DNA from: an uncultured Bacilli bacterium
GTDB lineage: Bacteria > Bacillota_I > Bacilli_A > RF39 > UBA660
Length of the DNA stretch: 29,407 bases
Assembly (NCBI GenBank): GCA_910587725.1
Contig: CAJUNG010000020.1
Span: 1-29,407, forward strand
Direction of reading: 5' to 3'
Each line of letters begins with the position of its first letter. The first letter of the stretch is position 1. The translations under genes were made by a program, and so were the position numbers. The notes under the pieces were generated by a model. The model did no database searches, was not told the DNA's origin, and saw only the letters and a program-made list of their open reading frames with translations. Shown here in pieces: positions 22,838 to 29,407 of this stretch.

Positions 22838-23596
22838 CTATAATGCTTCCATATCGTTCCAACCCTCTTTTGCTATAACTAAATATTGGTTTGTTTTCTC
22901 CCCTTCTCTTATCCTTCTCGCATCAACACGAAATTGCGTTTTTCCATCGTATCCATAAAACCTAGTACATGTAATTAAAGAAATAATATCATCAGTATCT
23001 TTAACCTCAATATCATATTTATAGATACTTCTTTCTTCTGCATTACTAATGTAAGAAGAAAGGTTTTCATTGGAATAGGAATTGCCTATCTCTTCCTCTA
23101 CAGAGTAAAAGCCAACAGCAAAAATTTTATATAAATGATTTTCTCCATCTTCAGTAACTTGGATATATAAGTTATCCTTTGCAAAATTATAGTTAGCAAA
23201 TGACATTAATTGTTCAAATCTGGTGTGTGTTGGTTCTGCTACTAATGGTTCATTTGATACATTTCTCATGTTGTGTCCGTAAATTACTTTTCTTGTGTCC
23301 CCTGAAAAGTAGAAGGGTGAAATCCATGTAAAATTGTCTAATGAATCTAGTTGTACATCTATAATCGGATAATCAATATTCGTTCCTTGTACTCGAACCC
23401 AACCAATACTACTTCTATCTTCTACTTTTGTTGTTTTTACTTTTTCTACTCTTTCTTCAATTTCATAGTATCCATCTTCAACACCATGAAATGTCGTCTG
23501 TTTTTTCTCATTTCTTCCTCTTCCTATAAGAAATATGCTAATCAGAATGCATAAGATTAGGCCTGAGAAAAGACAAATTTTTCCCTTCTTTTTCAT
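22838..23596 (-). CDS. Class B-type sortase
   Basis: Membrane-anchored transpeptidase that cuts a sorting signal and joins the protein to the wall or to another subunit. It has a TM segment (about 7-24), a linker, and a sortase fold with the catalytic His at 108 (VIYGHNM), Cys at 210 (LITCTRFYGYD) and Arg at 223 (FRVDARR). The early GWVRVQGTNIDYPIID block and the 252-residue length with an extra helical stretch fit class B rather than class A or C. It begins 2 nt after the 610-residue gene, so they are co-transcribed, and precedes the Cys-rich secreted protein by 83 nt. No protein in the window shows a recognisable LPXTG- or NPQTN-like signal, so its substrate is open. Confidence 0.9.
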   Translation of the reverse strand: MKKKGKICLFSGLILCILISIFLIGRGRNEKKQTTFHGVEDGYYEIEERVEKVKTTKVEDRSSIGWVRVQGTNIDYPIIDVQLDSLDNFTWISPFYFSGDTRKVIYGHNMRNVSNEPLVAEPTHTRFEQLMSFANYNFAKDNLYIQVTEDGENHLYKIFAVGFYSVEEEIGNSYSNENLSSYISNAEERSIYKYDIEVKDTDDIISLITCTRFYGYDGKTQFRVDARRIREGEKTNQYLVIAKEGWNDMEAL

Positions 23597-23598
23597 TT

Positions 23599-25431
23599 CT
23601 ACTTCACAATATACGGATTTTGAACCGTTCCCTTTCCACTGGCAATTTTTGTTCCTTCTTTTAACGTTAGTTTTAATTTTATTCCATTTTCTGGATAGGT
23701 CATTTTATCTAGATAAAACGCAAGACCGTTTGCCGGATTAATCATAGCAACCTGATTATCTTTTTGATCGCTAAGCCAATAAATCATTGCCGTTGTCCCA
23801 TCTCCAACACCAGAAAATATTTCATAAGTCGCAGGGACAGAAAAATAACTAGTGATTTCTTTTTTTTCTAACTCTTTATATGTTTGTTCTCGATTGATGA
23901 TAGGAATTTGATAAGTGTTTTTCGTAATTAATTTTTCACTAACATAATTGATAATTTCATTATCTAGATAGTGAAATAAGTTTCCTTCTGCATTAATATC
24001 AGTAGAAGGCACAGTATTTTCTTGGTATGCGAATGTTAGTGGTTCTTTGGTTGTTAGATTCATTAAGGTTCCACTAGAGGTTAATTCTACTTTTCCATCG
24101 TTTGATATATTACTGATTCGAAAATCATATCCAGAATAGTTTACATACTCTCCAATTAGGCGAGTTTTTAATTCTTCATTTTCTTTTCCATAATAATAAT
24201 CCTGTAATTTATATGGGTTATCTTTCGTTCCATCTCCAGCAATAATGCAAATATCTTTTTGCAAAATAACAACTGGGTGGATTCCTTCTAGTGTTCCTGA
24301 GGTATCCGCTTCTGGTAAGTGACTTTCTCCAGGATTAGTTGCCCATACATGTGAATCATCTTGCAAGTTTAGCAAGAGGAAGTCATGCAATGTCAATAGA
24401 TAGGATTTTTCTCCTTCTAAGCTTTGCATATATTCATTCAATGATAATAACCCAACTTTCGCCTCTATTTTTTGTGCACAATTGTTTGGTGTATCTAAGC
24501 TTCCTTGCATATCATAACACCAGGTGTTATCTACCATGTATTTTTGACTATTAGCAGAAATTTTAGAATAAAAGTATTCATTTAACCAAGTATAGACATT
24601 GGAATCTTTATAATCTGTACTTCCTGTTGTATATAAAACATTTGCGATATTATTGTCCGTAATGAGCATCGTCTCTTTATTTTCATTTACTTTTACTGCG
24701 CGAAACAACATTCCTGAGAATAAAACGTAATTATCGTTGACTGTTCCTTTATAAATATGATTTTCTCCCTTATCTTTTTCGATTTTTCCTGATAAAGTAT
24801 CGGCAACAACCACTTCTCTTGTCACTTTTCCTAAATTAAAGGTGCCATCATAAACTTTATAAGTAACTTCATAGTTTCCTACTTTATTGACATTTAATTT
24901 CGAAGTATCAATCACCACTTCTTCTACTTTTATCGTGTCTTTGTTATCGACAACTTTTTCTACACCTGGGTCCTGATACTCTTCTCCTGGGTGAATCACT
25001 AAAGGATTAGCTCCTTTCAGAATGATTTCTGGTGCTTTGCTATCCATTTTTGAGTGATATTTACCACAATTTAGAGAAACAAAGTAAGTGTATGCTCCAT
25101 TTTTATTGATTACGCGAACAAAGCCATCTTCACTACAAACTCGAGATTTTCCAGGAATTAATAAAGAAGTTACCCAATCCCCTTCATATAAAGATAAAAG
25201 GGAAATCTCTGCAACTTGTCCTTCTTTCGGAAGTTTTAAAGGATTCCTTTCATAGTAGTGTCTAGCTCCATCTAATAGTCTTTTCTCATTTTCTTTAAAA
25301 GCGAACAGTCCTTTGAAATAGAAAATATAACTTAAAAAGCCAATGACAAGAAGGATAAAAGTGACAATAATTGCTTTTCCCCATACCGTAGTTTTTAATT
25401 TTTCTACCATTTTTTCAATTTGTTTTTTCAT
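23599..25431 (-). CDS. Membrane-anchored Ig-like and DUF6273-like surface protein
   Basis: A 610-residue type II membrane protein with a TM at about 20-39. After it: a small domain with two Cys (SRVCSEDG, VSLNCGKY; about 46-125), a DUF5011-type Ig-like domain (about 131-209; APEIILKGANPLVIHPGEEY, then NYEVTYKVYD), and two tandem copies of a DUF6273-like domain (about 226-410 and 420-610). The copies end alike: GIHPVVILQKDICIIAGDGT then NPYKL, and GIKLKLTLKEGTKIASGKGT then NPYIV. The repeat and domain names are by eye and from memory. The start has GAGAGGA upstream. It lies 15 nt after the polytopic membrane gene and 2 nt before the sortase. A ligand-binding or scaffold role outside the membrane is likely; the exact function is unknown. 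Confidence 0.75.
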   Translation of the reverse strand: MKKQIEKMVEKLKTTVWGKAIIVTFILLVIGFLSYIFYFKGLFAFKENEKRLLDGARHYYERNPLKLPKEGQVAEISLLSLYEGDWVTSLLIPGKSRVCSEDGFVRVINKNGAYTYFVSLNCGKYHSKMDSKAPEIILKGANPLVIHPGEEYQDPGVEKVVDNKDTIKVEEVVIDTSKLNVNKVGNYEVTYKVYDGTFNLGKVTREVVVADTLSGKIEKDKGENHIYKGTVNDNYVLFSGMLFRAVKVNENKETMLITDNNIANVLYTTGSTDYKDSNVYTWLNEYFYSKISANSQKYMVDNTWCYDMQGSLDTPNNCAQKIEAKVGLLSLNEYMQSLEGEKSYLLTLHDFLLLNLQDDSHVWATNPGESHLPEADTSGTLEGIHPVVILQKDICIIAGDGTKDNPYKLQDYYYGKENEELKTRLIGEYVNYSGYDFRISNISNDGKVELTSSGTLMNLTTKEPLTFAYQENTVPSTDINAEGNLFHYLDNEIINYVSEKLITKNTYQIPIINREQTYKELEKKEITSYFSVPATYEIFSGVGDGTTAMIYWLSDQKDNQVAMINPANGLAFYLDKMTYPENGIKLKLTLKEGTKIASGKGTVQNPYIVK

Positions 25432-25446
25432 AAATCCACATCCTCT

Positions 25447-26991
25447 CTATTTAAGTTTGTAGGTATATTGATTATTTCTAATCGTAAATACAAAGGAAAT
25501 ACTTTTTTCTTCTATATGTTCGGGAATACTTAATAAGATAAAGTTACCCTTATAGGCTTTTGAAATTGCGGAGGTAATACTTTCTTGATATTCTGTTTCC
25601 CCGATTTTATATTTTATTTTTCCATAACGAAGCATAAATTCTAGGATTTCTTTTGTCGTAGAATTCCTTGGATTGATTTTTAAATATAAGATATTTCTTC
25701 CGGTTTCTGCCGATGCTGTTGCTTGATAAATTGGACAGGTGTTGATGTAGCAAGACTCATAGGTGTAATTGTAACTTTTCCCTATCTCGTAAGAAGTTAC
25801 CTCTAACTCTTTCGTCTCTTCGACATTTACAGGAATCGTTAAGACTTCTCCACTGGTTTTTGTCTCTCTTTCTACAAATGCTGTAATATCTTTAATTTGT
25901 AAACGAATTTTAATTAGTTTAGCAGAATGTGCTAAATCTTGATAGCGAAGAAAGATTGACGCATCTTGTTTAGGAGTATCTATCTCATAGATGATGAAGT
26001 AATTTTCTTTAGTCTTTGCTCCTAATGGTTGTTTTTTAAAGACTGGCCCTAAGTCAGAGAAGTATTCGTTGTAGTTTACTGTTGGTGTATACATTTTATC
26101 ATCAATCATAATCATAAATTTATCAATATCTAGTGTTCTTTCATAATCTAGTTGATTAGTCACATCAAAATCGATGATGATATAGCTTTTCCCATTTTCT
26201 AATGTATCTCCTTTAAAGTCTTTCGTAGTGATATAGCTATGATTAACTTTAAATTTATAATAATTTCCTGATAATGTTTCTTGTTGTTTGTATACTTTAT
26301 TGACAATATAGATTTGTCGGTAAGTGAATAGTCCTCCAAAAAGCAAAATGAATATGGTCGCGATGATACAGTAAACTTTGTTTTGTTTGATAAAGTACTT
26401 TCCATTTCGAATATAGTAATTCCATTTCCGTTTTAATTTGTCTTTGTTAAACTCAACTTCAACTTCGACTTCTTCTCTATCTTCTTCACTAGCTAAAAGT
26501 TCTTTATCTTGGCGAAATCCAAAACTATTTAAATCTAGTCCGATAGAACGAATGAGTAAAAGTAGTAAAATAGCATATTGTGGGAGGCTTATAATAAACG
26601 CAAATCCATTCATATTTCTAGCCATTGCTTTATCAAATCCATGGACGATGATTTGACTAAAGTAACTGTTTGCATAAATGATAAAGATAAGATTCGCTAG
26701 ATAAGTAATCATAATTAAGGAGTAGACTTTAATCGGTTTATCTTTTTTATAAAGGAGGAATAAAAGAATTCCTGTAATTATTAAAATGGCAATTAAACTA
26801 AGATAGTAAGTCGAAGAAAAAATTGTTAAGATATTTTTCAGTATAATTGCATCTCCATATTCAATATATTCTTTGGTCAGGTTTGCTAATTGCAATTCCT
26901 TAGCGAAAGCAAAAACAGTAATTAAGAAAAGGATAATGTTAATTTTTCTAAAATTCCGAATTAAAAAAGCATACGGCTTTCTGAATATCAT
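25447..26991 (-). CDS. Polytopic membrane protein with C-terminal extracellular domain
   Basis: A 514-residue protein with about four TM segments in residues 15-155 (NIILFLITVFAFAKEL, LIAILIITGILLFLLY, IMITYLANLIFIIYA, QYAILLLLLIRSIGL). A charged cytoplasmic loop follows (EEDREEVEVEVEFNKDKLKR), then a fifth TM (about 205-226, VYCIIATIFILLFGGLFTY) and a beta-rich extracytoplasmic domain (GKSYIIIDFDVTNQLDYERT, FVFTIRNNQYTYKLK) that loosely resembles DUF4352-type modules. CYINTCPIY may be a disulfide pair. I do not recognise a characterised family. AGAGGAGG precedes the ATG. It is the first gene of the long operon (then the Ig-like protein and the sortase), so it is probably an envelope part of the same system. 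Confidence 0.7.
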   Translation of the reverse strand: MIFRKPYAFLIRNFRKINIILFLITVFAFAKELQLANLTKEYIEYGDAIILKNILTIFSSTYYLSLIAILIITGILLFLLYKKDKPIKVYSLIMITYLANLIFIIYANSYFSQIIVHGFDKAMARNMNGFAFIISLPQYAILLLLLIRSIGLDLNSFGFRQDKELLASEEDREEVEVEVEFNKDKLKRKWNYYIRNGKYFIKQNKVYCIIATIFILLFGGLFTYRQIYIVNKVYKQQETLSGNYYKFKVNHSYITTKDFKGDTLENGKSYIIIDFDVTNQLDYERTLDIDKFMIMIDDKMYTPTVNYNEYFSDLGPVFKKQPLGAKTKENYFIIYEIDTPKQDASIFLRYQDLAHSAKLIKIRLQIKDITAFVERETKTSGEVLTIPVNVEETKELEVTSYEIGKSYNYTYESCYINTCPIYQATASAETGRNILYLKINPRNSTTKEILEFMLRYGKIKYKIGETEYQESITSAISKAYKGNFILLSIPEHIEEKSISFVFTIRNNQYTYKLK

Positions 26992-27021
26992 AGTTTTGAT
27001 TCCTCCTCTATTCTAGAAATA

Positions 27022-27027
27022 ATTATA
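27022..27027 (-). promoter_or_regulatory. Possible promoter of the long operon
   Basis: Minus-strand -10 TATAAT at 27022-27027, 31 nt before the membrane gene. No convincing -35 is seen, so this is weak. It faces the plus-strand promoter at 27049-27077. Confidence 0.35.
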
Positions 27028-27048
27028 CAATAGTTTTTTCGAAAAAGG

Positions 27049-27077
27049 AAGACAAAGTTGTGAATTTATGTTACAAT
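27049..27077 (+). promoter_or_regulatory. Promoter of the thioredoxin-like lipoprotein gene
   Basis: -35 AAGACA (27049-27054, 4 of 6), 17 nt spacer, extended -10 TGtTACAAT (hexamer 27072-27077). The leader would be very short, with the SD GAGGTG almost at the 5' end. Confidence 0.55.
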
Positions 27078-27095
27078 ATTCGCGAGGTGAAAGAA

Positions 27096-27509
27096 ATGAA
27101 AAAGGGAATCATCATGATTTTGTTCGTTTTCTGCATTTTTCTTGGTGGATGTGATTCTAATTCAGGCAAATTAGAAGCAATTACTTTAGAGGAATATAAA
27201 ACGTTAATAGAAAACAAGGAAAGTTTTGTTTTGGAGCAATGGGGAGATGAATGTGTTCATTGTGCAAGTTTAAAACCTAAATTGCAAAAATTTATCAAGA
27301 ATTATGGAGTTGTCGTGAAGACAATCAATGTCAATCAATTATCTAGTGAAGAAAGAAAAGAATTGAAACAATATACAGGTACTTCTTCTACGCCAGTACT
27401 TATTTTTTATCAAAATGGCGAAGAAAAGTCCGTTTCTACTAGAATTGTTGGTGATGTTTCTTATGATAAAATTGTAGAAAAGTTTAAAAGTAACGGAATT
27501 ATTAAATAA
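27096..27509 (+). CDS. Thioredoxin-like lipoprotein
   Basis: A 137-residue extracytoplasmic thioredoxin-fold lipoprotein. Signal with lipobox LGGC (lipidated Cys19), redox motif CVHC at 53-56 in EQWGDECVHCASLKP, cis-Pro at 100 in GTSSTPVLIFYQNG. It should do thiol-disulfide exchange at the outer face of the membrane. The frame is open from 27060, but ATG 27096 is chosen because GAGGTG lies 6 nt upstream and the signal peptide begins there. It is transcribed divergently from the Tad-like operon and ends in a terminator. It is the second membrane-bound thioredoxin-like protein in this window; both flank the locus encoding Cys-rich secreted proteins. A role in their folding is inference. Confidence 0.85.
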   Translation: MKKGIIMILFVFCIFLGGCDSNSGKLEAITLEEYKTLIENKESFVLEQWGDECVHCASLKPKLQKFIKNYGVVVKTINVNQLSSEERKELKQYTGTSSTPVLIFYQNGEEKSVSTRIVGDVSYDKIVEKFKSNGIIK

Positions 27510-27510
27510 T

Positions 27511-27549
27511 AAAAAAAACACAAGAGAAATCAACATCTCCTGTGTTTTT
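27511..27549 (+). terminator. Terminator of the thioredoxin-like lipoprotein gene
   Basis: ACACA-A-GAGA (27518-27527) pairs with TCTC-C-TGTGT (27536-27545) with one mismatch; flanking A-run and T-run extend the stem to about 27514-27549. The symmetric A/T flanks could let it work both ways. The remaining bases to 27726 hold AT-rich sequence with repeated ATCAAAA words and no gene. Confidence 0.85.
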
Positions 27550-27726
27550 TGTTTGTGAATTTTTATTTTTTTCCTAGAATCTTACTAAATGAAATATGAT
27601 AAACTCTTCTATTATTATAATTGGGGAATTGCCAACTCTATCTCATATGAAACAAGAATCGTAAGAGAATAGGATTATCAAAATAGTTTTATCAAAAATG
27701 AGGAAGGATTTTGATGGGTCATATAA

Positions 27727-29407
27727 TTATGGGGTAAGGACAACACGAAAGGAAATATTATTGGTATAAATCCCACCATTAGCATAAATAAATGAAAACA
27801 TACCTGCAGTACAACCGTTATATATATTTCCACCACGTAATAACCAAGGCACATTAGGATTAATAAAATTAGCATAATTAGAATACCAACTTGCTCTATT
27901 TCTTATCCCTTCATCAGGGTCCTTTACACTTCCAAATGGCCCCATCTCCTTTGTCGCATCCCCTAGTAATCCTGTTTGATATTGAGTACTTCCTACTACA
28001 GGGTTAGAATATTTATCATAATATTTTCCCCACGCACTACTTTCAAAAAAATCACTATAAATATTGGTTATTTCACTCGATCCACCAAGTGTATTTGCAC
28101 TTACGTTATATCCCATCACGTATTCCCAAGCACCACCTGACATATCATAAATTCCCGTAATATTTCCAGTCGTACTTGCGGTATAACCGATTTCTGTAGT
28201 ATAGTCACGTGTAACATCTTCTGTTGTTCCATATTCATTTCCTGAAATACTAGTATTAGAATTTCCTAGAGTTGGTACTGAAACAGAGGCATATCCGGTT
28301 TTATAAGATGAATGATTATTAATTCTGACGCTTGTCATACTTCCATACTTAGAATGTTGTAAATAAGCAACTGCTCCCCATTCCATGTTCTTCATCATAT
28401 GACTTTCGTCTTCTCTTAAGTAATCGTAACTTACCTTAAAGGCATTTCCTAATATAATTCCTCTCCAACTATAAACATCTGGTTTTATCTGTAATTTTGT
28501 ACTATCACTTGAATTGATTTCTGCTTTAGATGTTGTAGTTGCTCCCTTATATCCAGATTCAAATTTTCCCACCCAAAATCCATTGGAATCAAAGGAAGTA
28601 AATGCTGGATGCGTTAACCATTCATCTTTCTTGGTTCCATTCGATATTGGTGTTGTTTTTCCTTCAAATTCTACTTCGATTTCTTGTACTCTATCTTCAA
28701 TTGCAGTTAAGCCAGTATAAACCGTATCATTAAATATCTTATATTTATATCTTGGAATCCATACAAAGTAACTCTCGATATTTTCTTTGGGAATGACTTC
28801 TCCATTTTCATAACTTACGGTTTTATCTTCAAGTACTACAGCATTTGCCCATAGTTTATCTTCATAAGAATACCATTTATCATAAAGGTCTGCCTTATGG
28901 ACTGTTCCATCATTTTCAATGGTTACAGGAATTAGGTTATCACTCAACACTGGGTCTGTTCCATTTAAAATAGATTCTGCATAAATTTCTTTAGGAATTT
29001 GCTCTGCATTAACTTGAATTCTGAATCTAAGACTTTTACCTTGAATTGACTCATTATCAGTAACCGTATCTTTTATCCATAAACGAAGATTGTATTCAAT
29101 TGTTTCATTACCACCAATAATATCTGTATCAATCACTAAATTTTCTAAAGTATCTAAAGAATAAATCGAAGCTTCTCCATTTTTTGTTAGCCCTAATTTG
29201 ACGTCACTAAAGGATAATTTCTCACCAGTCGTAATATCTTCTAAACTTAAGGTATAGTTTGCCTTTTCATCTGAATTATTGATTAAACGAAAGTTAAATG
29301 GTTTACTTAACATTCCGACTTCATCATAGACAGGTAAAGTATTATCAATCGAAAAGTTATCATCTTCTTCTAAATCGATATTTAAGTTCCCGACCGTAAT
29401 CACTTGA
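27727..29407 (-). CDS. TasA-like plus FGE/C-type-lectin-fold surface protein, N-terminus missing
   Basis: The reading frame is open to the window edge, so the true start and any signal peptide lie beyond 29407. At least 558 residues are visible. The first 135 or so form a TasA/camelysin-like module (LPVYDEVGMLSKPFNFRLIN, YNLRLWIKD, SIQGKSLRFRIQ) that aligns by eye with the protein at 8349-8891. The rest is a formylglycine-generating-enzyme-type (FGE/SUMF1) fold: YFVWIPRYKYKI, GFWVGKFESGY, NMEWGAVAYLQHSKYG, IYDMSGGAWEYVMGYN, PWLLRGG and SFRVVL at the end. The Cys/metal residues of true FGE are not evident, so binding rather than catalysis is likely. The C-terminus has the layout of a DGR variable region. 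No strong terminator follows its stop. Confidence 0.75.
   Translation of the reverse strand, partial: QVITVGNLNIDLEEDDNFSIDNTLPVYDEVGMLSKPFNFRLINNSDEKANYTLSLEDITTGEKLSFSDVKLGLTKNGEASIYSLDTLENLVIDTDIIGGNETIEYNLRLWIKDTVTDNESIQGKSLRFRIQVNAEQIPKEIYAESILNGTDPVLSDNLIPVTIENDGTVHKADLYDKWYSYEDKLWANAVVLEDKTVSYENGEVIPKENIESYFVWIPRYKYKIFNDTVYTGLTAIEDRVQEIEVEFEGKTTPISNGTKKDEWLTHPAFTSFDSNGFWVGKFESGYKGATTTSKAEINSSDSTKLQIKPDVYSWRGIILGNAFKVSYDYLREDESHMMKNMEWGAVAYLQHSKYGSMTSVRINNHSSYKTGYASVSVPTLGNSNTSISGNEYGTTEDVTRDYTTEIGYTASTTGNITGIYDMSGGAWEYVMGYNVSANTLGGSSEITNIYSDFFESSAWGKYYDKYSNPVVGSTQYQTGLLGDATKEMGPFGSVKDPDEGIRNRASWYSNYANFINPNVPWLLRGGNIYNGCTAGMFSFIYANGGIYTNNISFRVVLTP
27751..27828 (-). other. Candidate hypervariable C-terminal region of the FGE-fold protein
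   Basis: Between the conserved LLRGG and SFRVVL blocks at the 3' end of the gene, 17 codons fall at positions that vary in such proteins. Sixteen of them end in T or C (for example TGT, ACT, ATT, TAT, GCT, ACC, TCC), all reachable from AAT or AAC by changing only adenines. This is what mutagenic retrohoming leaves. No matching template repeat was found in the window. Confidence 0.45.

Noticed and set aside
26199..26405. Second minus-strand frame within the 514-residue membrane gene
   Set aside because: Overlaps the real gene in another frame; no SD and no recognisable features.
27550..27726. Possible DGR template repeat next to the FGE-fold gene
   Set aside because: No stretch resembling 27745-27842 with extra adenines was found on either strand in this gap or elsewhere in the window.

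Overview
The window is AT-rich DNA using the standard bacterial code (TGA is a stop, TGG is Trp). Strong Shine-Dalgarno (SD) sequences, consensus vegetative promoters and the gene content (dacB-spmA-spmB, yunB, dnaI, a DinG-type helicase, monoderm-type lipoproteins) point to a low-GC, endospore-forming member of the Bacillota. An uncultured gut Bacilli/Erysipelotrichia-type lineage is my inference. Nearly all genes lie on the minus strand; the exceptions are trpS, one thioredoxin-like lipoprotein and a small transposase-like fragment.

Region 1 (1-8300) is housekeeping and sporulation: rluB, a dinG-type helicase, a decayed IS remnant, the dacB-spmA-spmB operon (same order as in Bacillus subtilis), a lipoprotein, trpS and dnaI. 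trpS and dnaI converge on a shared bidirectional terminator.

Region 2 (8300-12000) holds a signal-anchored TasA/camelysin-like protein on a consensus promoter with its own terminator, then a run read as UvrD-like helicase, yunB, and a membrane-anchored thioredoxin-like protein. The helicase SD lies inside a strong hairpin.

Region 3 (12000-27000) is the most interesting part: about 15 kb forming a divergent Tad-like (type IV pilus-related) locus. In transcription order (right to left): a polytopic membrane protein, a membrane-anchored protein with an Ig-like domain and two tandem DUF6273-like domains, a class B sortase, an 885-residue secreted Cys-rich protein, a pilin-like single-TM protein, a CpaB/RcpC-type SAF protein, a CpaF/TadA ATPase, TadB-like and TadC-like platform proteins and a terminator. 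Then come a GT-C-type membrane glycosyltransferase-like protein, a 55-residue pilin-like peptide, a TadE-like protein, a TadZ-like protein with a degenerate P-loop, and a VirB2/TrbC-like two-TM peptide with its own near-consensus promoter and terminator. No prepilin peptidase, secretin or classical LPXTG substrate is visible. I read this as a surface fibre or secretion machine of a monoderm in which a sortase, a glycosyltransferase and extracytoplasmic thioredoxins serve assembly of a disulfide-rich surface protein; that joint function is inference.

Region 4 (27000-29407) has a thioredoxin-like lipoprotein on the plus strand and, running off the right edge, a surface protein joining a TasA/camelysin-like module to a formylglycine-generating-enzyme (FGE/C-type lectin) fold. 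Its C-terminus has the layout of a diversity-generating-retroelement variable region, but no reverse transcriptase or template repeat lies in the window.
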